A DNA stretch of 64,000 nucleotides from positions 1 through 64,000 of the forward strand of contig CAJUCO010000002.1 of NCBI GenBank assembly GCA_910585245.1, read 5' to 3'. Below are positions 25,360-33,917 of this stretch, one piece after another. The notes under the pieces are model-generated. The model had not been told where the DNA came from. It saw only the letters and a list, made by a program, of their open reading frames with translations, and ran no database searches. Within the stretch, counting starts at the first letter, position 1, and each line of letters starts with the position of its first letter. The DNA comes from an uncultured Oscillibacter sp. Lineage in GTDB: Bacteria; Bacillota; Clostridia; Oscillospirales; Oscillospiraceae. A program made the translations under genes and the position numbers.

Positions 25360-25496
25360 GAAAACCGGGAGGAAAACAAGTCTATAGTGTCTTTATAAAA
25401 GTATATTTATTTATACGGAGTGGTGAGCGGGTGAAGCGTTGCATTGCCTGGGCCCGAATCGTCCAAACGAATGCCAAATGAAAAGGAGAATGCTCC

Positions 25497-25700
25497 TTGA
25501 CGATTCCGGACCCTTCAAAGCTCTACCCCAGGGCAAAAGACCGCCAGACCATCGACGCGCTTTTGGAACTGCGATGGTGGGACTGGCCTTTGGAAAAACT
25601 CTCCAAAAAGTCTCCGGTCTATTCAGCAGGGGGACCTGGAGGTTTTGCGGCAAAAGCCTTGAACATCCCCGAGAGAAAAAGAACCCCCGCGCTGTGTAAA
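25497..25700 (+). pseudogene. C-terminal remnant of a CatB/Vat-type O-acetyltransferase
   Basis: The frame reads DPSKLYPRAKDRQTIDALLE and then LRWWDWPLEKL, the signature tail of xenobiotic (hexapeptide-repeat) acetyltransferases. Just after it a frame change is needed to read QQGDLEVLRQK, again family-like. The left-handed beta-helix that forms the active site is absent. A terminator follows. It is a decayed fragment; 25360-25496 contains no recognisable upstream part. Confidence 0.65.
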
Positions 25701-25719
25701 CAACAGCGCGGGGGTTTCC
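25681..25719 (+). terminator. Terminator after the acetyltransferase remnant
   Basis: AACCCCCGCGCTG / CAGCGCGGGGGTTT is a long perfect stem. Confidence 0.8.
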
Positions 25720-25785
25720 ATGTGTGAGAAGGGGACCGGCAGGCGGCCTTCATGAGTTGTGGATACGGATTCTTAAGAAGGGACT

Positions 25786-26070
25786 TTATAAAACTTCATA
25801 ATCCACTGCCACCCGGTCCACCCGGATGGATTTGCAAAGGGCGGAGACCGCCTGGTGGCGGGGGTCGTTTTTGTAGGTTTCCAAGTCCTCAAAGGTTCGA
25901 AACTCGCTGACAAGCGCGGCGTCGTACTCTCCGCCGTTTACGTTCCGGCCCACCTCGCTGCTTACCAGTTCAGGGATCACTCCCTGAAGGGCCCGGAGAT
26001 TATGGAGGAACTGTTCTTGTTCCGGCTCGGTGCCGGGGCGGAATTTCCACATGACAATGTGACGGATCAT
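25786..26070 (-). CDS. Dabb-family (stress-responsive A/B barrel) protein
   Basis: A 94-residue dimeric alpha+beta barrel protein: MIRHIVMWKF at the start and the family-typical DAALVSEFRTFEDLETYKND and HQAV segments. Function is unknown; the fold binds small hydrophobic molecules in other members. The upstream aminotransferase gene ends four bases before this start, so they form one operon. The Shine-Dalgarno site is weak. Confidence 0.85.
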   Translation of the reverse strand: MIRHIVMWKFRPGTEPEQEQFLHNLRALQGVIPELVSSEVGRNVNGGEYDAALVSEFRTFEDLETYKNDPRHQAVSALCKSIRVDRVAVDYEVL

Positions 26071-26074
26071 AGTC

Positions 26075-27277
26075 TCACTTCCCGTTCTTCCGGTTATAGG
26101 CCTCAATGCCCAGACCCAGCAGCTCAATGGCGCGGGTCAGCTCTTTGGGCTGTGTGACATAGGCGATGCGGATTTCGTTCCGGCCCTTGCCGGGGGTGGC
26201 GTAGAAGCCCTCGCCAGGGGCGTACATGACGGTTTCCCCCTGATCCTCGAACTCCTGGAGGAGGAAATACTGGAGCTTTTCCGTGTCGTCCACCGGCAGG
26301 GTGGCCATGACGTAGAACGCGCCTTCCGGCGAACTGTGGGTGACGCCGGGGAGCTTGGAGAGGGCCGCAACCAAGGCGTCTTTCCGCCGGCCGTACTCGT
26401 CCCGGACGGAGCGGAGATAGTCCGGCGTCATGGTCTGATAGAGGGCGGCGGCGCCGATCTGGTCCAGGGTGGCGGCGCAGAGACGGCCCTGGCAGATCTT
26501 CATGGCAAGACCCATGAAATGGCGGTTCCGGGAGATCAGCGCGCCCACCCGGGCGCCGCAGGAGGAGAAGCGCTTGGAGATAGAGTCGGTGACAATGACG
26601 TGTTCCGCCCCGTCCTCGAACTCCAGGAGGGAGCTGAGCTTCTTCCCGGAGTAAATGATCTCCCGGTAGACCTCGTCGCTGACCAGGAAGAGGTCGTGCT
26701 CCTTGCAGATGTCCAGAAGTAGGCGCTGTTCCTCATAGGTGAGAACCGCGCCGGTGGGGTTGCCGGGGTTGGTGATCATGATGGCCTTGGTCCGGGGGGT
26801 GATCAGAGGCTCGATTTTCTCCCGGCGGGCAAAGCGGTAGCCCTCCTCCGCCGAGGTGGGGATGGGAACGATTTTTCCGCCGGTGACGCCGATAAAGGTG
26901 TCGTAGTTGGGGTAGAAGGGCTCGGGAATGAGGACCTCGTCCCCGTCGTCCAGGATGCAGGCGGCGGTGAGCTGGAGGGCCTCGCTGCCGCCGTAAGTGG
27001 CCAAAATGTCGTCCGGGGCCAGGGTGACGCCGAAGCTCTGGTAATAGTTCTCCACGGCCTTCAAATAAATGTCCACGCCGCCGGCGGGAGCATAGGCCAA
27101 AACGGGATTCTGGAAGCCCCGCACGGCGTCAAAGAATGCCTGGGGGGTCTCCACGTCGGGCTGTCCGATGTTCAGATGGAGGACGCGCCGTCCGGCTGCC
27201 TCCGCCGCCACCACATAGGGGTGGAATTTCCGAATGGGGGAGAGGCTGCACGCCTCGCATTTGCTGGAAAACTTCAT
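26075..27277 (-). CDS. Class I/II PLP-dependent aminotransferase (aspartate aminotransferase-like)
   Basis: A 400-residue fold-type I aminotransferase. The PLP-binding elements include the NPGNPTGAVL loop (about residues 172-181), SDEVYREI, and the lysine in SISKRFSSCGARVG (near 240). Substrate is most likely an amino acid such as aspartate or an aromatic one; the sequence does not decide. ATG follows AAGGAGG. It is divergent from the lysine-riboswitch transporter. Confidence 0.85.
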   Translation of the reverse strand: MKFSSKCEACSLSPIRKFHPYVVAAEAAGRRVLHLNIGQPDVETPQAFFDAVRGFQNPVLAYAPAGGVDIYLKAVENYYQSFGVTLAPDDILATYGGSEALQLTAACILDDGDEVLIPEPFYPNYDTFIGVTGGKIVPIPTSAEEGYRFARREKIEPLITPRTKAIMITNPGNPTGAVLTYEEQRLLLDICKEHDLFLVSDEVYREIIYSGKKLSSLLEFEDGAEHVIVTDSISKRFSSCGARVGALISRNRHFMGLAMKICQGRLCAATLDQIGAAALYQTMTPDYLRSVRDEYGRRKDALVAALSKLPGVTHSSPEGAFYVMATLPVDDTEKLQYFLLQEFEDQGETVMYAPGEGFYATPGKGRNEIRIAYVTQPKELTRAIELLGLGIEAYNRKNGK

Positions 27278-27538
27278 CCTTTTCGCCTCCTTGGGGCTTT
27301 GCATTTTTATAGAACGCGGACCGCGTATTTTCCTATTGTAGCATCTCCGCGGCCCATGTCAAACGCTTTTCCAAAAATCGTCGTTTTGCCCGACAGGGTC
27401 CAAAGCTGTGAAGCGGAGGCTGGGCAAACTGCGCAAAAGCGGAGGGCTCCATCCGGAAAGGGGAAAACTTTGCTGCAAGAAATTTCCGGAACGGAAGAGA
27501 GAGGGGTGGAAAAAGCGGAAAAAATTTCGAAAAGGCGG
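27278..27538. other. Gene-free stretch upstream of the lysine-riboswitch promoter
   Basis: Between the aminotransferase start and the promoter at 27539. No coding frame or repeat recognised; it presumably holds the aminotransferase promoter on the minus strand. Confidence 0.4.
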
Positions 27539-27566
27539 TTGACTTTTTGGGACAGGCTACTATAAT
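27539..27566 (+). promoter_or_regulatory. Promoter of the lysine riboswitch transcript
   Basis: TTGACT, 16-base spacer, TATAAT. Transcription would start a few bases before the aptamer. Confidence 0.8.
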
Positions 27567-27575
27567 AGGGGCCAG

Positions 27576-27746
27576 CATGATAGAGGCGCGAATGTCAAGA
27601 GTATGTCTCCCCAAGGATCAGGACCGGGGAGAGGGAAAGGGGCTTTCGCCGAGGTTTCGCCATCCCGGCCTGAGCGGGAGGCGGAGCCGGGCCGCAGGAT
27701 AACATCCTGCGGACTGTCATTCCCCTGGGAATGGAGCGCTGTCGTG
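27576..27746 (+). ncRNA. Lysine riboswitch aptamer (L-box)
   Basis: Conserved L-box blocks occur in order: GATAGAGGCGCGAA with TCAAGAGTATG, GAAAGGGGCTTTCGCCGAGG, GCCGGGCCGCAGGAT, GGACTGTCATTCC and GGAGCGCTGTCGTG. The P1 arms CATGATAG and CTGTCGTG pair exactly. This matches the known lysC-type lysine-sensing RNA, so the downstream gene should be turned off when lysine is abundant. Confidence 0.93.
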
Positions 27747-27774
27747 GATTCAGCCGTTTTCGTGTGTACGGATG

Positions 27775-27811
27775 AAGTCATGACGAGCTGTCATGACTTT
27801 ATTTTTATTTA
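27775..27811 (+). terminator. Riboswitch expression-platform terminator
   Basis: AAGTCATGAC / GTCATGACTT stem followed by TATTTTTATTT, directly before the ribosome site AGGAGAG of the transporter. It should form when lysine is bound. Confidence 0.85.
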
Positions 27812-27823
27812 GGAGAGAGCGTT

Positions 27824-29566
27824 ATGAAGAACCTGAAAAAGCGGTTCCTGCCGCTGCTGGCGGTCATGCTGCTGTTGTGCGCGGCCATGACCGTCCCCGC
27901 CCTGGCCGCCGGGGAGGACCTGACCGAGGTGGCCGGAACCAAGTACATCGAGTGCGGCGACTGCGGCGCCGCCGGAGTGGTCCTGTCCGAGGACCTGGAG
28001 GCCGTCACCTGCGAAAGCTGCGGCGGCGTGGGTTATGTGGAATCCCCCAGCAGCTTCTACAACAGCTTCTGGTCCCTGCTGCCCCCCATCATTGCCATTG
28101 CCCTGGCTCTGATCACCAAGGAGGTCTATTCCTCCCTGTTCCTGGGCATTTTGGTGGGCGGCCTGCTGTACTCCAACTTCGCCTTTGAGGCAACCATCCT
28201 CCACGTGTTTAACGACGGCATTGTGGCCTCTGTCACCGATTCCTATAACATGGGCATTCTGATCTTCCTGATCATTCTGGGCTCCATGGTGTGCCTGATG
28301 AACAAGGCGGGGGGCTCCGCCGCCTTCGGCCGCTGGGCCAAGGAGCACATCAAGTCCCGGGTGGGGGCCCAGCTGGCCTCCGTGCTTTTGGGCGTGTTGA
28401 TCTTTATTGACGACTATTTCAACTGCCTCACCGTGGGCAGCGTCATGCGGCCCATCACGGACAAACACAACATCTCCCGGGCCAAGCTGGCCTATATCAT
28501 CGACGCCACCGCCGCTCCGGTGTGCATCATCGCCCCCATCAGCTCCTGGGCCGCGGCGGTTGCGGGCTTTGCCGAGGATGGCCAGGGCTTCAACCTCTTC
28601 CTGCGGGCCATCCCCTATAACTACTACGCCCTGCTGACCATCGTCATGATGGTGGGCATGATTCTCATGAAGACGGAATTCGGTCCCATGGCGAAGTACG
28701 AGAAAAACGCCATTGAAAAGGGCGATCTCTTCTCCGGCTCCAACCCCTACGCCGGGGCGGAGGACGATGCCCCCGAGGATAAGGGCACGGTGCTGGATCT
28801 GGTGCTCCCCGTGGTGGTTTTGATCGTCTGCTGTGTCATCGGCATGATTTACTCTGGCGGCTTCTTTGACGGCGAGGGCTTCATCACCGCTTTCTCCAAC
28901 TCCGATGCCTCCGTGGGACTGATGCTGGGCTCCGCCTTTGCCCTGGTCTTCACCCTGGTGTACTACCTCATCCGCCGCTCTATGAGCTTCAAGGAGATGA
29001 TGGGCTGCATCCCCGAGGGCTTCAAGGCCATGGTGCCCGCCATCATGATTCTCACCTTCGCCTGGAGTCTGAAGAACATGACGGACTCCCTGGGCGCGAA
29101 GTTCTTCGTCCGGGACTTTGTTCGGTCCTCCGCCGGTGGTCTCCAGATGATTCTGCCCCTTATCGTGTTTGCCATCGGCTGCCTGCTGGCTTTCGCCACC
29201 GGCACCTCCTGGGGCACCTTCGGCATCCTGATTCCCATTGTGCAAAACGTCTTCTCCATGGACAACCCCATGGCCATCGTCTGCATCTCCGCCTGTATGG
29301 CCGGCGCGGTCTGCGGCGACCACTGCTCCCCCATCTCCGACACCACCATTATGGCCTCCGCCGGCGCACAGTGCGACCACGTGAACCATGTGTCCACCCA
29401 GTTGCCCTACGCCATCACCTGCGCGGTGGTGTCCGGCGTCACCTACCTCATCGCGGGCATCCTGGTGAGCGCGGGAGCCCCCGGCATCCTGGGCCTGCCC
29501 ATCGGCATCGTGCTGATGACCGGCGCGCTGTTCGTGATTCGGTCCAAAAATCCCAGCATTTCTTGA
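27824..29566 (+). CDS. NhaC-family transporter under lysine control, with exported zinc-ribbon-like N-terminus
   Basis: A 580-residue membrane protein. The core (about residues 80-570) is an NhaC-type antiporter with about 12 helices and conserved stretches such as DDYFNCLTVGSVMRP and GDHCSPISDTT. NhaC-family proteins behind L-boxes (LysW/YvsH group) are predicted lysine transporters, and the riboswitch here supports lysine as substrate. Ahead of the core is a signal-peptide-like segment (1-29) and a short domain with two CxxC-type knuckles, CGDCGAAG and CESCGGVGYV, resembling DnaJ-type zinc fingers. That exported domain is unusual for NhaC. Confidence 0.85.
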   Translation: MKNLKKRFLPLLAVMLLLCAAMTVPALAAGEDLTEVAGTKYIECGDCGAAGVVLSEDLEAVTCESCGGVGYVESPSSFYNSFWSLLPPIIAIALALITKEVYSSLFLGILVGGLLYSNFAFEATILHVFNDGIVASVTDSYNMGILIFLIILGSMVCLMNKAGGSAAFGRWAKEHIKSRVGAQLASVLLGVLIFIDDYFNCLTVGSVMRPITDKHNISRAKLAYIIDATAAPVCIIAPISSWAAAVAGFAEDGQGFNLFLRAIPYNYYALLTIVMMVGMILMKTEFGPMAKYEKNAIEKGDLFSGSNPYAGAEDDAPEDKGTVLDLVLPVVVLIVCCVIGMIYSGGFFDGEGFITAFSNSDASVGLMLGSAFALVFTLVYYLIRRSMSFKEMMGCIPEGFKAMVPAIMILTFAWSLKNMTDSLGAKFFVRDFVRSSAGGLQMILPLIVFAIGCLLAFATGTSWGTFGILIPIVQNVFSMDNPMAIVCISACMAGAVCGDHCSPISDTTIMASAGAQCDHVNHVSTQLPYAITCAVVSGVTYLIAGILVSAGAPGILGLPIGIVLMTGALFVIRSKNPSIS

Positions 29567-29582
29567 CCTCCCATAAAGCGAA

Positions 29583-29611
29583 ACGTCCGGCCAACTGGCC
29601 GGGCGTTTTTT
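29583..29611 (+). terminator. Terminator of the NhaC gene
   Basis: CGTCCGGCC / GGCCGGGCG stem followed by TTTTTTT. Confidence 0.88.
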
Positions 29612-29614
29612 TAC

Positions 29615-29643
29615 TTGACAGGCTCTGCCGTATGTATTATTAT
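29615..29643 (+). promoter_or_regulatory. Promoter for the TraX-like gene
   Basis: TTGACA, 17-base spacer, TATTAT, about 45 bases before the coding start. Confidence 0.65.
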
Positions 29644-29687
29644 ATTAATACACCATCTAAATAATACATTTGAGAGGAGACCTTTTC

Positions 29688-30539
29688 ATGGAACTTGTAC
29701 GGACAAGGGGCCTCAGCGCCTCGGGGCTGAAATGGATTGCCCTGGTTTTGATGGTTTTGGACCATATTCACTATATGTTTGCCTACACGGGCTGGGTGCC
29801 GGAGTGGTTCAGCATGGCGGGACGGCTGGCCGCGCCGCTGTTCCTCTTTTGTCTGGTAGAGGGGTTTACCCACACGCACAACCGGAAAAAATACTTTATA
29901 AAAGTATATTTACTCCATTTGCTGATGTCCGGCCTGCTGCTTTTGTGGGTGTGCGGCCTTCTGCCGGTTCGATTCGACGGGTTCTATCCCCAGAACGGTA
30001 TGATGACCTCCTTTGCCATTTTGATGGTGGTCTTTCAGGGGATGGACTGGCTGGGGGAGAAGCGCTGGGGCCCAGGGCTGGCGGCGGTGGTTCTTCCCCT
30101 GGCGTGGCCCATTCTGGCGGCCCTGCTGATGCAGGGGACGCCTGCCTTGCAAATTCCCCTGACGGTTCTGGGCTATACCCTCTTCCCCATGTGGAACAGC
30201 AACCCGGACGCCAGCCTTCCTGTCATCCTGACGGGGCTGCTGCTGTACCTCAGCCGGAAAAGGCGGAAGATTCAGGCGGGGATATTCGCGGGGTTCACCC
30301 TGCTCTTTTATCTGGGCTATGTGGGTCTGATGGCCTCCCGGCTTCCGGACTTCCACTGGACGCAGATGTTTACCGCTTACTATGAGTGGTACGGCGCCCT
30401 TGCGGCAGGGCTGATGCTGTGCTACAATGGAGAGCGGGGACAGGGGCCGAAGCGGTTTTTTTACCTCTTTTACCCCGCCCATGTGTATGCGCTGTACGCC
30501 TTGTCCTGGCTGCCCTTCCTGTGGGGGGCGGCTGCATGA
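29688..30539 (+). CDS. TraX-family membrane protein
   Basis: A 283-residue protein with about eight hydrophobic helices. The N-terminal LKWIALVLMVLDHIHYMF and GRLAAPLFLFCLVEGF are typical of the TraX family (named for the F-plasmid pilin acetylase). Chromosomal homologues are common in Firmicutes and are probably membrane-bound acyltransferases of unknown target. ATG follows GAGAGGAG. The next gene begins 15 bases downstream. Confidence 0.82.
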   Translation: MELVRTRGLSASGLKWIALVLMVLDHIHYMFAYTGWVPEWFSMAGRLAAPLFLFCLVEGFTHTHNRKKYFIKVYLLHLLMSGLLLLWVCGLLPVRFDGFYPQNGMMTSFAILMVVFQGMDWLGEKRWGPGLAAVVLPLAWPILAALLMQGTPALQIPLTVLGYTLFPMWNSNPDASLPVILTGLLLYLSRKRRKIQAGIFAGFTLLFYLGYVGLMASRLPDFHWTQMFTAYYEWYGALAAGLMLCYNGERGQGPKRFFYLFYPAHVYALYALSWLPFLWGAAA

Positions 30540-30554
30540 AAGGAGAAAGAAGAG

Positions 30555-31229
30555 GTGAAAAAGCACATAAGAGCCTGTTGGATGGTTCTCCTCCCGGTGC
30601 TGTTTGTTGTTGCCCCTTTGTTGATTTACGGAAGTTTGCGGATGGGCTGGCCTCCGGTTATCGGGAACCTGACCGCCGCAGGCGCCATACGGGACTACGC
30701 CACCGAGGCCCATCCGGAGTGGGAGGCCAAAAGCGCCTGGGCCGGGTACAACCTGGTGAGGGATGATTACGGCTTGGAGTTTACCGATGGGGAGCTTCGT
30801 TGTGACAAGGACAACGGCCTCTGGCTGGTGCGGGACCAACGGCGGGAGGAGGCCCTCCGCTCGGAGCTGGGAATTGACTGGCGGCTGAAGGAGGGAGAAC
30901 CCTCCGGCTACGTTCTCTGGCGCGCAGGCTGGCGGCCCGGAGACGTTAAGACGCCTTATATCAGCCTCCGGGTGGACTGCTCCAGCAAACCGGGGGACCC
31001 TGTCCCCACGGAGGAGGCCATGCGGGAGATCATGGCGGACCACGCCTTGGAGGTCTATGACCGGGTGGCCCCGGCGGCGGCGGTGGACCGGTTTTCCGTC
31101 CTCTACAACCACCACGCGGTGAACGCAAAGCAGGGGGAAATCGTATGGAACAGCATCACGGTGGACCTGCCGGAGGGGACGGTCTTGACCCGGGAACAGA
31201 TTCTCTCCGCGCCCTTGGCGGTGCGGTAG
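30555..31229 (+). CDS. Membrane-anchored protein of unknown function
   Basis: A 224-residue protein with one N-terminal hydrophobic segment (about residues 9-27, WMVLLPVLFVVAPLLIYG) and a soluble, probably extracellular remainder. I recognise no motif. GTG start behind AGGAGAAAG. It lies between the traX-like and xdhC genes on the same strand, with 15- and 19-base gaps, so co-transcription is likely. Confidence 0.65.
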   Translation: MKKHIRACWMVLLPVLFVVAPLLIYGSLRMGWPPVIGNLTAAGAIRDYATEAHPEWEAKSAWAGYNLVRDDYGLEFTDGELRCDKDNGLWLVRDQRREEALRSELGIDWRLKEGEPSGYVLWRAGWRPGDVKTPYISLRVDCSSKPGDPVPTEEAMREIMADHALEVYDRVAPAAAVDRFSVLYNHHAVNAKQGEIVWNSITVDLPEGTVLTREQILSAPLAVR

Positions 31230-31248
31230 GCGAAAAGAGAGGAACGCT

Positions 31249-32220
31249 ATGAACACTGTTTTTGAAAATCTGCTGGCTCTGCTGGACCAGGGGGAGGACG
31301 CGGTGCTGGTGACGGTGGTTTCCGCCGAGGGGTCCACCCCCCGGGGAACCGGGTCCCAGCTCTTGGCGGGAGGGGCCGGTCTCCTGGCCGGAACCATCGG
31401 CGGCGGTCCCGGCGAGGCCCAGGCGCTGGCGCTGGCGGCGGAGTGCTTGCAGGAGAAAACGTCTCGCGTATGCCGCCTGGAGCTCCGCCACGGCGGAGAG
31501 CTGGACTCCGTCTGCGGCGGGGAACAGACGGTGCTGCTCCAGTTCATCTCCCGTGACGGGGAGGTTTGGAGGGCATTTGCCCGGGAGGTTCTGATCAGGC
31601 TGGAGACCCACCGGGGCGGCTGGCTGGCCCTGGCGGCGGCGAGGCCCCCGGCCCTGCTGGAGGAGGGAACCGCCGCCTGGGACGGGGAGCGGTTGGTCTT
31701 CCCCCTGCCGGTGGGGGAGCGGGTGGTGATCTTCGGCGGCGGGCACTGCGCCCTGGCCCTGGTTCCGGTGTTGCGGAGCGTGGGCTTCCGGGTGGCGGTG
31801 TTCGATGACCGGCCGGAATTCGCCAGCCCGGAGCGTTTCCCGGAGGCGGAGACGGTGGTGTGCGGCAATTACACCAATTTTGCCGCCGGACTGGAACTGA
31901 CGGCGGAGGATTACGCCGTGGTCATGACCAGCGGGCACCGCCACGACCTTGAAGTGGAGGAGCAACTCCTCCGGCGGCCTCTTCGCTATGTGGGCGTAAT
32001 GGGGTCTCGAACGAAAACCGCCTATGTCAACGGAAAACTTCGGGAGGCGGGAGTCCCGGAGGAAGCCCTCCGGCAGGTCCACACTCCCATCGGCACCGCC
32101 ATCAAGGCGGTGACGCCGGAGGAAATCGCCATCAGTATCACCGGGGAACTGATCTTTGAGCGGGCCCTCCGGCGGGAGGCGGAGGAATCCGCGGAGCATG
32201 GGTGCCCCGCCCATTTATGA
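31249..32220 (+). CDS. XdhC/CoxI family molybdenum hydroxylase maturation factor
   Basis: A 323-residue protein. The N-terminal XdhC_CoxI domain has VVSAEGSTPRGTGSQLL (residues 24-40) and GTIGGGPGEAQAL. The C-terminal Rossmann domain has VIFGGGHCALALVPVL (near 160) and VVMTSGHRHD. XdhC inserts the sulfido ligand into the molybdenum cofactor of xanthine dehydrogenase-type enzymes. No such enzyme is in the window, but the gene converges on an eight-gene molybdenum operon, which supports the role. Confidence 0.9.
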   Translation: MNTVFENLLALLDQGEDAVLVTVVSAEGSTPRGTGSQLLAGGAGLLAGTIGGGPGEAQALALAAECLQEKTSRVCRLELRHGGELDSVCGGEQTVLLQFISRDGEVWRAFAREVLIRLETHRGGWLALAAARPPALLEEGTAAWDGERLVFPLPVGERVVIFGGGHCALALVPVLRSVGFRVAVFDDRPEFASPERFPEAETVVCGNYTNFAAGLELTAEDYAVVMTSGHRHDLEVEEQLLRRPLRYVGVMGSRTKTAYVNGKLREAGVPEEALRQVHTPIGTAIKAVTPEEIAISITGELIFERALRREAEESAEHGCPAHL

Positions 32221-32228
32221 GGTATATA

Positions 32229-32268
32229 CAAACGCACCTTCCCAAAAAATTGGGAGGGTGCGTTTTGC
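32229..32268. terminator. Bidirectional terminator between xdhC and the mo operon
   Basis: AAACGCACC...TCCCAA / TTGGGA...GGTGCGTTTT is a symmetric stem with A- and T-tracts on either side. 32269-32361 shows only a short further hairpin (GAGAGGACCCTCTC). Confidence 0.85.
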
Positions 32269-32361
32269 ACAGGTGGAGTGGGGGAAGGCGCTTGCCGCCG
32301 CTACTTCGGTATGCCCCGGACTTTCGGAGAGGACCCTCTCCGACGACGGTTCCTCTGCCGT

Positions 32362-32853
32362 TTAAAGAACGTAGCAGTCACTGGGGCCGCCCAGGAGCAT
32401 CTCCAGCCCATGTGCCAGCGTGGACAGTATCGCTTCCAGGTTTTCCCGGGCCGCCTTGGGGCTGCCGGGGAGGTTGACGATGAGGGTTCCCCCCCGGATG
32501 CCCGCCGCGCCCCGGGAGAGCATGGCCCGGGGCGTGATGGCCAGGGACGCCGCCCGCATGGCCTCGGGAATGCCGGGGGTCAGGCGCTGGCAGACGGCGA
32601 GGGTGGCCTCCGGGGTCACATCCCGGGGGGAGAAGCCGGTACCGCCTGTGGTGACCACCAGGGCGGCGTGGACCTGATCGGATAGGCGGAGCAGGGCGGC
32701 TTCGATGTCCGGCTGTTCGTCGGGGACCACGGCGGTTTCCAGAATCTGATAGCCCGCCTTTTCCAAAAGGGAGGCCACCAGAGGCCCTGCCCCGTCGGGT
32801 CGTTGCCCCTGAAAACTCCGGTCGCTGACGGTTAAAACTGCGGCTTTGTACAT
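32362..32853 (-). CDS. mogA: Molybdopterin adenylyltransferase MogA/MoaB
   Basis: Activates molybdopterin by adenylylation before molybdenum insertion. The 163-residue protein carries LTVSDRSFQGQRPDGAG (residues 7-23), VVTTGGTGFSPRDVTPEAT (about 67-85) and LIVNLPGSPKAARENL, all family hallmarks. Its start lies 22 bases inside the 3' end of modC. It is the last gene of the operon. Confidence 0.92.
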   Translation of the reverse strand: MYKAAVLTVSDRSFQGQRPDGAGPLVASLLEKAGYQILETAVVPDEQPDIEAALLRLSDQVHAALVVTTGGTGFSPRDVTPEATLAVCQRLTPGIPEAMRAASLAITPRAMLSRGAAGIRGGTLIVNLPGSPKAARENLEAILSTLAHGLEMLLGGPSDCYVL

Positions 32854-33917
32854 GGAATCTCCTCCTGTTTCAAAAGCATCAAATCCTCCGGGCGAACCGC
32901 CACTAAAAGCCTCGTCCGGTCCGGCAGGGCGGCCCAGACGCTTTTCGGCAGCTCCATCCACAGCGGCGGCGCCTGGGAGTCCCCGCCGTCCGGGTAAAGA
33001 GCGGCGAAAATGGAAACCACATCCTCCACCACTCGGATCACCCGGCAGGAAAAGGCGTTACACTCCTCCGGCTTCGCCGGGTGAAGGGAGGCGGCCCGAA
33101 GGCCCAAAACGGTGTGCCCGGGGCGCCAGGGGGCCGCGGCGCGGAGCGTCACGCCCCACTCCGGAACCTTCAACAGCCCCTGAGAAAAGCAAACGGAGGC
33201 ATAGTTTTCGCAGCCGGAGAGCCGCGCGGCGCTGACGGAGCCGGGGTTTTCCATCAGCTCCGCCATGTCCGCCACCGGGGCGGACTTTCCGCCCTCCAGC
33301 AAGCAAACCCGGCGGCAGTTTCGGTAGACCTCCCCCCGGTCATGGCTGACCCAGATCACCGGGCCGGAGAAACGGTCCAGAATTTCCCGGAGCTCCTGTT
33401 CCAGCCGCCACTTTAAAAAACCGTCTAAAGCGGAGAAGGGCTCGTCCAGCAAGAGGACCTGAGGGTCTGTGGCCAAAATGCGGGCCAGGGCCACCCGCTG
33501 CTGCTGTCCGCCGGAAAGCTGCCGGGGATAGAGACTTTCCAGACCCTCCAAACGGAGCAGAGACAAAAGTTTCCGGACTCGCGCCCGCCGCCGGGACGTC
33601 TCCATGCGTTTTAGACAAACGGCCACGTTGCCCTCCACCGTCATATGGGGGAACAGGGCGTAGTTTTGAAAGAGGAAACCCATCCGGCGATTTTGCGGGG
33701 GGAGGTTGATCCGGGAGGCGCTGTCGAAGAGGACCCGTCCGTCTAGGGTAATGCGGCCCCGGTCCGGTTTTTCAGTCCCGGCCACGCACTTCAAAGTCGC
33801 GCTCTTTCCACAGCCGGAGGCCCCCAGCAGAGCCAGAACCTGGCGGTTTTCCACCGTGAAGTCCACGTCCAATAAAAAGCTGCCGTAACGCTTTTGGATT
33901 TGAACCGTCAGGGCCAT
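32832..33917 (-). CDS. modC: Molybdate ABC transporter ATP-binding protein
   Basis: The ATPase of molybdate uptake, 361 residues. Walker A GASGCGKS, signature LSGGQQQRVALAR, Walker B LLLDEPFSALD, then a C-terminal regulatory (TOBE/MOP-like) part about residues 290-350. It overlaps modB by ten bases upstream and mogA by 22 bases downstream. Substrate assignment rests on the adjacent modA/modB and cofactor genes; tungstate is possible. Confidence 0.9.
   Translation of the reverse strand: MALTVQIQKRYGSFLLDVDFTVENRQVLALLGASGCGKSATLKCVAGTEKPDRGRITLDGRVLFDSASRINLPPQNRRMGFLFQNYALFPHMTVEGNVAVCLKRMETSRRRARVRKLLSLLRLEGLESLYPRQLSGGQQQRVALARILATDPQVLLLDEPFSALDGFLKWRLEQELREILDRFSGPVIWVSHDRGEVYRNCRRVCLLEGGKSAPVADMAELMENPGSVSAARLSGCENYASVCFSQGLLKVPEWGVTLRAAAPWRPGHTVLGLRAASLHPAKPEECNAFSCRVIRVVEDVVSIFAALYPDGGDSQAPPLWMELPKSVWAALPDRTRLLVAVRPEDLMLLKQEEIPCTKPQF

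Noticed and set aside
25391..25409. A 19-base identity, CTTTATAAAAGTATATTTA, with 29894-29912 inside traX
   Set aside because: AT-rich and without extended similarity; could be a scrap of a traX-like gene, but not enough to support it.
27809..29389. 526-codon His/Gly-rich frame opposite the NhaC gene
   Set aside because: Antisense shadow of a riboswitch-controlled transporter gene; composition typical of mirrored membrane codons.
29910..31868. 652-codon frame opposite traX, the unknown gene and xdhC
   Set aside because: Spans three genes with good ribosome sites on the other strand; no family resemblance.
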